A stretch of 5,306 nt of DNA, from positions 1-5,306 of the forward strand of contig CALBTQ010000050.1 in NCBI GenBank assembly GCA_937967875.1, given 5' to 3'. Source of the DNA: an uncultured Pseudomonadota bacterium (GTDB taxonomy: Bacteria; Lernaellota; Lernaellaia; Lernaellales; Lernaellaceae). Position numbers and translations under genes: made by a program. The notes under the pieces are model-generated. The model did not search any database, was not told the origin of the DNA, and was given only the letters and a program-made list of their open reading frames with translations. Position 1 is the first letter of the stretch, and the number at the start of each line of letters is the position of its first letter. Of this stretch, positions 1-5,306 are shown in pieces.

Positions 1-1287
1 GCCGCGCGGGCCGAGGCGACGCGGTGCGACGAACTGCTGGCGCAAGGCAAGATCGAAGGCGCGCTGTTCGGCGTACCCATGTCGATGAAGGAAGGCTTCG
101 ACGTCGTGGGCATGCACACCACCGGCGGTTTGGTGGAAAACCGCCATCGCATCGCCCACACCGACGCCAACGCAGTGACGCGCCTCAAACGCGCGGGGGC
201 GATCATCCTCAACAAAACCAACACGCCGGAACTGTGCTTTTGCCAGGAAACCGACAACAACCTGTTCGGGCGCTCGAACAATCCGTGGGATCTCGAGCGC
301 ACCACCGGCGGCTCGTCGGGCGGCGAGGCGGCGCTGATGGCCGTGGGCGGCGCGGCGGTCGGTTTCGGCTCGGACATCGGTGGCTCGATCCGCCTACCCG
401 CGCATTTTTGCGGCGTGGTCGGCTTCAAGCCCGGCGCCTTCGCCTATCCGGCCGGCGGCCACTACGCGGGCAAAACGGCCGAGCATCAGGAAATGCTCAT
501 CGGCTATGGGCCGATCGCCCGGTCGGTGCGCGATGCGATGCTCGTGTATGCGGCGGTGCATCCGTCATTCCGGCCGCCACAGGATGAATCGCTGCCGGCG
601 CGCCTGCCGGTAATCAGCTTCGCCTCGTTCGATAAAACGATCTGCTCGCGCGAAACCTCACGCCTCCATTTTCAGGCACAGGAACTGCTGCGCGAACAGG
701 GCGTCGCAATCGACACCCGCCCGCCGGCGTTCATGCCCCGCGTCGCCGACGCCTGGCAATTGATCATGAGCGAAGACAAAGGCAGCGGCGTGGTCGACGA
801 GGTGTATCCGGGCCGGCCCCGCGCTTACTTACGCGATCTGCTGCGCGCCAAACTCGGCCGGCGCGCCGATCATCATCCGTTTCTGACCTGGGGCATTCTG
901 GGCACGCAACTTTTCCCGCCCAACGACAAACAACTGCGCTGGGCGGTGGATTTCGCCAAAGACAGCACGCGACAGTTGGCTGAAACGCTCGGCGAAACCG
1001 GTGTGCTGCTCACCCCGGCCTATCCGACGCCCGCGAAAAAGCACGGGCAGGTGTATGGCGAGATTTTCAGCATCACGATGTCGTTTCGCAAAGTGATGCC
1101 CTTCATGGCGCTGGGCAATGTGCTGGGGCTGGCTTCGCTGATCGTGCCGTGCGGTTTTTCCGACGACGGCCTGCCCATCGGCTTGCAGGTGGCGACGCCG
1201 GTGGGCAATGAGGCGACGATGTTCCGCGTCGCTTTGTTGCTGGAAAAGGCGTTCGGCGGTTACCGGCGCAACACGCGGTACGATTAA
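1..1287 (+). CDS. Amidase-signature family hydrolase, FAAH-like, 5' partial
   Basis: Serine hydrolase of the amidase signature family, which cleaves carboxamides with a Ser-cisSer-Lys triad. The frame is open from base 1 to the TAA at 1285-1287 (428 residues). The Met at base 79 is not the start: the 26 codons before it encode the conserved approach to the catalytic lysine (LFGVPMSMK), and starting there would leave that lysine at residue 4. Counting from base 1, the triad is Lys30, Ser105 (first Ser of GGSSGGE) and Ser129 (in GSDIGGSIR). The next segment, HFCGVVGFKP, and the Glu after GGSSGG resemble fatty acid amide hydrolases more than GatA. The C-terminal LLTPAYPTPA and GLPIGLQVATP motifs are also typical. 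Perhaps 50-70 N-terminal residues are missing, judging from usual family length. After KP the common PT/PS-G-R stretch is replaced by GAFAYPAGGHY, so the substrate cannot be named. It converges on the response regulator gene, overlapping it by 4 bases. Family assignment is firm; substrate is unknown. Confidence 0.95.
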   Translation, partial: AARAEATRCDELLAQGKIEGALFGVPMSMKEGFDVVGMHTTGGLVENRHRIAHTDANAVTRLKRAGAIILNKTNTPELCFCQETDNNLFGRSNNPWDLERTTGGSSGGEAALMAVGGAAVGFGSDIGGSIRLPAHFCGVVGFKPGAFAYPAGGHYAGKTAEHQEMLIGYGPIARSVRDAMLVYAAVHPSFRPPQDESLPARLPVISFASFDKTICSRETSRLHFQAQELLREQGVAIDTRPPAFMPRVADAWQLIMSEDKGSGVVDEVYPGRPRAYLRDLLRAKLGRRADHHPFLTWGILGTQLFPPNDKQLRWAVDFAKDSTRQLAETLGETGVLLTPAYPTPAKKHGQVYGEIFSITMSFRKVMPFMALGNVLGLASLIVPCGFSDDGLPIGLQVATPVGNEATMFRVALLLEKAFGGYRRNTRYD

Positions 1288-1290
1288 TCG
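1281..1290. other. 10-bp palindrome holding both convergent stop codons
   Basis: CGATTAATCG reads the same on both strands. Its central TTAA (1284-1287) supplies TAA to the plus-strand amidase (1285-1287) and TAA to the minus-strand response regulator (1284-1286). Both proteins therefore end in Asp followed by stop. There is no intergenic space here, and I see no GC-rich stem with a T tract on either side, so termination must occur inside the opposing gene or depend on a factor such as Rho (inference). Confidence 0.9.
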
Positions 1291-2396
1291 AAGTCGAACC
1301 CGTCCTCGTAAAACAATTGCAGACAGGCGTCGACGACCGCGGCGTCGTACTGCACGCCCTTTTTCGCCGAGATGTCCTCCAGCGCCGACGCCAATCCCTG
1401 GCCCGGCCGATAGGGGCGATGATAGGCCATCGCCTCGACCACGTCGGAAACCGAGATGATCTTCGTTTCCTGCAAAATCTGGCTGCCGCTCAATCCTTGC
1501 GGATACCCCGAGCCGTCGATGCGCTCGTGATGCTGCAAGACGATCTCGGCGATGGATTGGGGCAGATTCGTTTTATGCAAAATGTCGTAACCGACCTGCG
1601 GGTGCTTGCGCACCAGCGCCAGTTCCTCGCTGGACAAATCGCCCGGGCGAGCCAGAATCTCGGCGGGCACGGTCATCTTGCCCAGGTCGTGAATCAATCC
1701 GGCCATGTACAGCAGTCGAATGCGTTCCTCCGTCATCCCCATTTTTTCGGCGATGCGCCGGGCCAGCTTGGCCACCCGCAGTTGATGGCCTGCCGTGTAC
1801 GGATCGCGCTTTTCAATCGTCTCGGACATGATGTGGATGATGTCCTCGTTCGCTTTGGCCAGTTCGTCCAGCGACTTTTCCAGTTCCTCCTGCACCTCGG
1901 CGCGCTCTTGAATTTCCAACTCCAACCGTTTGTTGGCCTCGATCAGCATGGCGGTGCGTTCGTCCACCAGCCGCTCCAGGTGCTTCTGGTAGCGAAAATT
2001 CTCCTCTTCGAGCCGCTGTTTTTCGTCGCTGAGTTGCTTGATGCGGGCCGCGCCGACCACGACCTTGCGAATGTCCCGTCCGCTGACCGGCTTGGCCAGA
2101 TAATCGAAGGCGCCGGCGCGCACCGCTTCCGAAGCCGTTTCCACCGTCGGTTCGCCGGTGATCATAATCACCTGGATATTCTTTGATATCTTACGAATCT
2201 CGCCGAGCAACTCGATGCCGTTCATCCGCGGCAGAATGATATCGCTGATCACCACGTCGAATTGGTCCGCCTTGATCAATTCCAACGCGTTGATGGCGTT
2301 GTCGGCCATGGATACGTCGTGCATATCCTGTTTTAAAAAGGCCCCAAATGTGTGACGGATGCTTTCTTCATCATCGACAATGAGGACTTTAGCCAT
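1284..2396 (-). CDS. Response regulator with HD-GYP c-di-GMP phosphodiesterase domain
   Basis: Complete 370-residue cytoplasmic two-component output protein. Residues 1-118 are a receiver domain: acidic pocket Asp8/Asp9, phosphoacceptor Asp52 (in VVISDIILPRMNG), Thr80 and Lys102 (in LAKP). Residues about 118-188 form a charged, heptad-like helix, probably a coiled coil for dimerisation and signal transfer. Residues about 188-365 are an HD-GYP domain with His204, the His236-Asp237 pair (LIHDLGK), His265, His289-His290 and the GYP triad at 297-299 within HHERIDGSGYP. These metal-binding and signature residues are all present, so hydrolysis of cyclic di-GMP is expected, as in RpfG-type regulators. 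The SDVVEAM segment has Glu where many members have Asp, a tolerated variant as far as I know. The start is fixed by the receiver motif beginning at residue 3 and by a good ribosome binding site. The gene overlaps the upstream kinase gene by 8 bases, so that kinase is the likely phosphodonor. Biochemical function is well supported; the process controlled is unknown. Confidence 0.95.
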   Translation of the reverse strand: MAKVLIVDDEESIRHTFGAFLKQDMHDVSMADNAINALELIKADQFDVVISDIILPRMNGIELLGEIRKISKNIQVIMITGEPTVETASEAVRAGAFDYLAKPVSGRDIRKVVVGAARIKQLSDEKQRLEEENFRYQKHLERLVDERTAMLIEANKRLELEIQERAEVQEELEKSLDELAKANEDIIHIMSETIEKRDPYTAGHQLRVAKLARRIAEKMGMTEERIRLLYMAGLIHDLGKMTVPAEILARPGDLSSEELALVRKHPQVGYDILHKTNLPQSIAEIVLQHHERIDGSGYPQGLSGSQILQETKIISVSDVVEAMAYHRPYRPGQGLASALEDISAKKGVQYDAAVVDACLQLFYEDGFDFD

Positions 2397-5259
2397 GGTT
2401 GCGCTCCTCGCGTTCGCTGCCGTTGTCGCCGCCCTTCAACGACCAACCGGGATCGATCGGCAGGTCTATATAGAAACGAGTAAATCGTCTTTTCTCGCTT
2501 TCAACCCGAATTCGTCCTTTGTGTTCATTAATAATGCCGTTACTGACCGAAAGGCCCCGACCGGTGCCCGCCTCGCGCTTTGTGGTCGTTATAAACGGAT
2601 CGAAAATCCGATGCATGATCTGCTCGTCGATTCCTTCGCCGCGATCCTCGACCACCGTGCGAATCCACTGCCGCCCCTCTTCCGTGAACGGATGGGCGGA
2701 AATGCTCAGCACTTTGTTTTCATCGTAGTCGGGATAACGATGGTTCAGCGAATCGCGGGCGTTGGCGATCAGGTTGATGAACACCTGCTGCAATTGCTGG
2801 CTGCGGCATTTGATCGTCGGCAAATCGCGGGACACATCGACCTGCAAAGTGATTTGGTCCTTGCGCAAAACGGTTTCCATCAACGCCAGGGAGGCTTCGA
2901 CGATATCGGTCAGCGCCGCCGGGCTGTGCCGCTCCTTCTCCTGCCGGGCGAAGGCCAGCAGGTTGTGAACGATCTTGGCCACCCGTTTGCTTTCCTCGAT
3001 GATTTTCCCGGTATAGACCTGGGAATCGTCGTCGGGTGAAAGATGATCTTGAATCAATTCGGCGAAATTCATGATGCCGTTGAGCGGATTGTTGATTTCA
3101 TGGGCGATGCCGCTGGCCAGAGTGCCGATCGACTCCAATTTCTGTTGTTGCCGCAATTGCGCTTCCAGGTTCTCGCGCACCGCCTCGTCTCGTTGATGCG
3201 CCAGAACGTGCGTGAACAAGTCGGCGACGGTTTTCAATAATTCCACGTCCCCTTCGGTCCAATGTCGCGGTTCGACGATCGTCTCCAGGCCGAGAAAACC
3301 CACCAGTTCGCCATGGTAGGAAACTGGTACAAGCAGAATCGATTGCACGTCCGCGCGATCAAGCTCATCCCGAAACGCATTGGCCTCGGGAGGCAACGTA
3401 CCGACGTCGTCCACCGCGATTGGTTGAAAAACGCGCATTTGTTTCATCAACCAGACATGTTCTTCGTATGGCAGATCGTTTTGCGTTCCACCGCGTTCGT
3501 CGATTCCCTCGCGAGACCATTCGTGTGTGGCGCCGAACGTTTGTTTGGCCTCGTCCACACGGCACAGAAAAGCGCGGTCGACTTCCTTGAATCGGCCGAT
3601 TTTCCCCAGGGATGATTCGATGGTCTGATCGATTTCTTCGAGCAACCCGGCCACGAAATCGGCGGATATTTCGCCGATCATTTGATCGGTGCGCATCCGC
3701 TCCACCAGTTCCTGACGCACTTTTTTTCGTTCGGTGATGTCGTTGGCGTACACGGCGACGCGCGTGACTTCGTTTTGCTCGTCGAACACCGGATACAAAC
3801 TCGTGTCCATGATCCGCGTTCGCCACAGCGTCTCCCAGCGCGTCGGCCGCCCCGATTCAATTACATTGCGAATTTCTTCCTCGGCGACGATTTCCTGTTC
3901 GGGCGCCAGATGGTCGTAGACCGATTGGCCGACAATCTTCTCCGGCGTCATTTCCAGGGTTTCCGCCGCCACGGAATTCAAAGCCAATACTTTGCCTTGT
4001 GCATCGATCAACAAAGCGGCGTTGGTTGTTGCATTCAATAATGCACGGGCGGTTTCCTCGCTTTCGCGTAACGCCTTTTCCGCATGAACGCGATCAGTGA
4101 TATCGGTCAACACGGCAATGACGCCGGTCAAGTTGCCCACACCGTCGCGCTTGTAAGACCAATCGACCTGCACTTCCCGGATCCGTCCGTATTTATCCTT
4201 GATTCGGTCGAAATACACGGTCGGTTCCGGCTCGTTCGTGATCAGATCGGAAAAATATTGTTCCGTTTTCCGCCGGGCTTTTTCTTCGGCCACTGTCTCG
4301 AAGATCGTCATACCGATCATCTCTTCCGGCGAATACCGGTAAATGTTGCGGCAGGCCTGATTGGTAAAAACGAAGCATCCCTTCAAATCGATTTCCTGCA
4401 CCACATGGGGCAGCAACTGCAACAGTTGGCGATACTTCTCCTCGCTGGCTTTAAGCGCCCGTTCGCTTTGCTGCAAATCGGTTACGTCCAGAATCATTCC
4501 GACCAGGCCGTTGATCTTGCCCGCCACATCATGAAAGGCCGCTTTATAAAAGATAACCTTTCTCTCCTCCCCCTGGGCGTTCATGATCGAACCATCGCAC
4601 ACTTGCCTTCCGCCGTTTAGCAGGAGGCGATGATCATCCACATCCTGCTGATCCATATACTTGAGTGGAATAACTTCGTTGATGTTGCGGCCCACCAATT
4701 CGTCTTTGCCGATGCCGATCATCTGCTCGAACGCCTGATTGCAGCCCTGAAAGCGACGCTCGATATCGATATAGTAAATGGGATTGGGCATGTTGTTGAT
4801 CAATGTGCGTAAAAACTCGACCGATTCCTGCAAGGAAATTTCCGCCTGCTTCCTTTCGGTCACCTGGTCGTATACGGCGACGATCTCTCCGGAAGGCAAC
4901 TTGTAAACGAAGTTCTCATACCAATTTCGCAGTTCATTATCCTGATAAAAAGATATCGGATGGTGCTCGGGCTCTCCGGTTCGCCAGACGCGTCGGAATA
5001 CGTCCAGCAGCCCGAATTCCACTATGCCCGGATGAACCTCCGTCACGTTCCGGCCGATGATCTCCTCGCGCCTCGTGTTGTCGATGCGTTGCCCGGTCAG
5101 GTTGATGTCCTTGAAGAAAAACTGCTCGCCATTGTCGCGGGTTTCGTAAACCGCCACGCCGCTGCTCATATGGTCGAACAACTCTTTATATCGCCGTTCG
5201 CTGTCGCGCACCCGCTCTTCCAACCGCTTGCGGTCGTCGATGTCCAGTTGCATGCCGGC
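2389..5259 (-). CDS. Multi-PAS/GAF sensor histidine kinase, 5' partial
   Basis: Sensor kinase of the orthodox HisKA type; 956 residues are visible. Numbered from the Met at 5253: residues about 1-20 are the tail and linker of a lost PAS domain (LDIDDRKRLEER); PAS 21-135, PAS 141-260, PAS 264-388 and PAS 393-510 follow, most ending in a PAC-like DITERK-type motif; a GAF domain is at about 530-690, a helical linker at 690-705, HisKA at 705-772 with phospho-acceptor His718 (GIAHEINNP), and HATPase_c at about 812-933. ATP-site boxes are N (Asn831 in NLIANARDS), G1 (DRGEGI, 870-875), F (FDPFITT, 884-890) and G2 (GTGRGLS, 896-902). G2 has Arg899 where Leu or Met is usual. No membrane segment or receiver domain is visible, so sensing appears cytosolic and phosphate should go to the separate HD-GYP regulator, whose gene overlaps by 8 bases. 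The Met at 5253 is probably internal: Ala-Gly codons precede it, then adapter sequence begins. The true start and any further sensor domains are missing. Ligands of the PAS and GAF domains cannot be read from sequence. Confidence 0.95.
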   Translation of the reverse strand, partial: AGMQLDIDDRKRLEERVRDSERRYKELFDHMSSGVAVYETRDNGEQFFFKDINLTGQRIDNTRREEIIGRNVTEVHPGIVEFGLLDVFRRVWRTGEPEHHPISFYQDNELRNWYENFVYKLPSGEIVAVYDQVTERKQAEISLQESVEFLRTLINNMPNPIYYIDIERRFQGCNQAFEQMIGIGKDELVGRNINEVIPLKYMDQQDVDDHRLLLNGGRQVCDGSIMNAQGEERKVIFYKAAFHDVAGKINGLVGMILDVTDLQQSERALKASEEKYRQLLQLLPHVVQEIDLKGCFVFTNQACRNIYRYSPEEMIGMTIFETVAEEKARRKTEQYFSDLITNEPEPTVYFDRIKDKYGRIREVQVDWSYKRDGVGNLTGVIAVLTDITDRVHAEKALRESEETARALLNATTNAALLIDAQGKVLALNSVAAETLEMTPEKIVGQSVYDHLAPEQEIVAEEEIRNVIESGRPTRWETLWRTRIMDTSLYPVFDEQNEVTRVAVYANDITERKKVRQELVERMRTDQMIGEISADFVAGLLEEIDQTIESSLGKIGRFKEVDRAFLCRVDEAKQTFGATHEWSREGIDERGGTQNDLPYEEHVWLMKQMRVFQPIAVDDVGTLPPEANAFRDELDRADVQSILLVPVSYHGELVGFLGLETIVEPRHWTEGDVELLKTVADLFTHVLAHQRDEAVRENLEAQLRQQQKLESIGTLASGIAHEINNPLNGIMNFAELIQDHLSPDDDSQVYTGKIIEESKRVAKIVHNLLAFARQEKERHSPAALTDIVEASLALMETVLRKDQITLQVDVSRDLPTIKCRSQQLQQVFINLIANARDSLNHRYPDYDENKVLSISAHPFTEEGRQWIRTVVEDRGEGIDEQIMHRIFDPFITTTKREAGTGRGLSVSNGIINEHKGRIRVESEKRRFTRFYIDLPIDPGWSLKGGDNGSEREERNHG
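2404..2409 (-). promoter_or_regulatory. Ribosome binding site of the HD-GYP regulator gene
   Basis: On the minus strand this reads GAGGAG, a strong Shine-Dalgarno match, followed by a 7-base spacer (CGCAACC) and the ATG at 2396-2394. It lies within the last codons of the histidine kinase gene, whose stop (2391-2389) falls just after the regulator's start. Ribosomes finishing the kinase are thus placed to restart on the regulator, which suggests translational coupling. Confidence 0.85.
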
Positions 5260-5306
5260 AGATCGGAAGAGCGTCGTGTAGGGAAAGAGTGTAGATCTCG
5301 GGGGTC
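5260..5306. other. Illumina TruSeq adapter remnant at contig end (artefact)
   Basis: From the A at 5260 the sequence follows the Illumina TruSeq universal adapter (AGATCGGAAGAGCGTCGTG and onward) for 47 bases, with one difference by my recollection: G at 5302 where the adapter has T. This is library read-through that was assembled, not genomic DNA. In the kinase's frame it stays open and would translate to the well-known contaminant peptide TLFPYTTLFRS directly upstream of the genuine Ala-Gly-Met. The genome sequence in this window ends at about 5259. Confidence 0.97.

Noticed and set aside
24..587. 187-codon frame very rich in Arg and Gly overlapping the amidase
   Set aside because: It is the +2 frame of the amidase gene; the Arg-rich composition is a typical out-of-frame translation of GC-rich DNA.
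1..1287. Amidase as the GatA subunit of the aspartyl/glutamyl-tRNA amidotransferase
   Set aside because: GGSSGGE and the HFCGVVGFKP segment fit FAAH-like amidases better, and the visible downstream side has no gatB or gatC. The upstream side cannot be seen.
1317..2186. 289-codon open frame on the plus strand antisense to the HD-GYP regulator
   Set aside because: It lies wholly opposite a gene with full domain motifs. Its product shows no recognisable domain, and its composition is what the reverse complement of GC-rich codons gives.
2359..3039. 226-codon plus-strand frame with a hydrophobic N-terminus resembling a signal peptide
   Set aside because: It is antisense to the kinase's catalytic domains. 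The Ala-rich start is the complement of the kinase C-terminus and the regulator's ribosome binding site region; there is no independent support.
4084..4620. 178-codon plus-strand frame opposite the PAS domains
   Set aside because: It is a shadow of the kinase reading frame, with no domain and no credible start context.
1..5306. Mobile element, defence system, CRISPR array, tRNA or rRNA
   Set aside because: All bases except the adapter fall within three well-supported genes. I saw no terminal repeats, transposase motifs, regularly spaced repeats or tRNA-like cloverleaf segments.

Overview
The window is a gene-dense piece of bacterial DNA, probably a contig from a short-read assembly. It carries two signalling genes on the minus strand and one partial metabolic gene on the plus strand, and its right end is sequencing adapter, not genome. 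The bases are GC-rich, most obviously in the left 1.3 kb. The histidine kinase with many PAS domains paired with an HD-GYP response regulator fits an environmental Gram-negative lineage, for example one of the groups formerly called Deltaproteobacteria. That assignment is a weak inference; no marker gene is present.

Layout: (1) Positions 1-1287 (+) hold the C-terminal 428 residues of an amidase-signature hydrolase resembling the fatty-acid-amide-hydrolase group, with its Lys-Ser-Ser catalytic triad intact; its start lies left of the window. (2) Positions 1284-2396 (-) hold a complete response regulator: a receiver domain, a coiled coil and an HD-GYP c-di-GMP phosphodiesterase domain. (3) Positions 2389-5259 (-) hold a histidine kinase with at least four complete PAS domains, the tail of a fifth, a GAF domain, HisKA and HATPase_c; its N-terminus is missing. 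(4) Positions 5260-5306 are Illumina TruSeq adapter sequence (46 of 47 bases as I recall the adapter), so the contig ends artificially inside the kinase gene.

How they work together: the kinase and regulator genes run in the same direction and overlap by 8 bases, and the regulator's ribosome binding site lies inside the end of the kinase gene. They are therefore very likely a cognate, translationally coupled two-component pair. In the inferred pathway, cytosolic cues sensed by the PAS and GAF domains drive phosphorylation of Asp52 of the regulator, which adjusts c-di-GMP breakdown. The amidase gene converges on this operon, and the two share a TTAA that gives each its TAA stop; nothing suggests a functional link. 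No stretch over 300 bases lacks a gene, and there is essentially no intergenic DNA. I saw no RNA genes, mobile elements, CRISPR arrays, promoters or clear terminators. I found no convincing undescribed system; the most consequential observation is the adapter at the right end.
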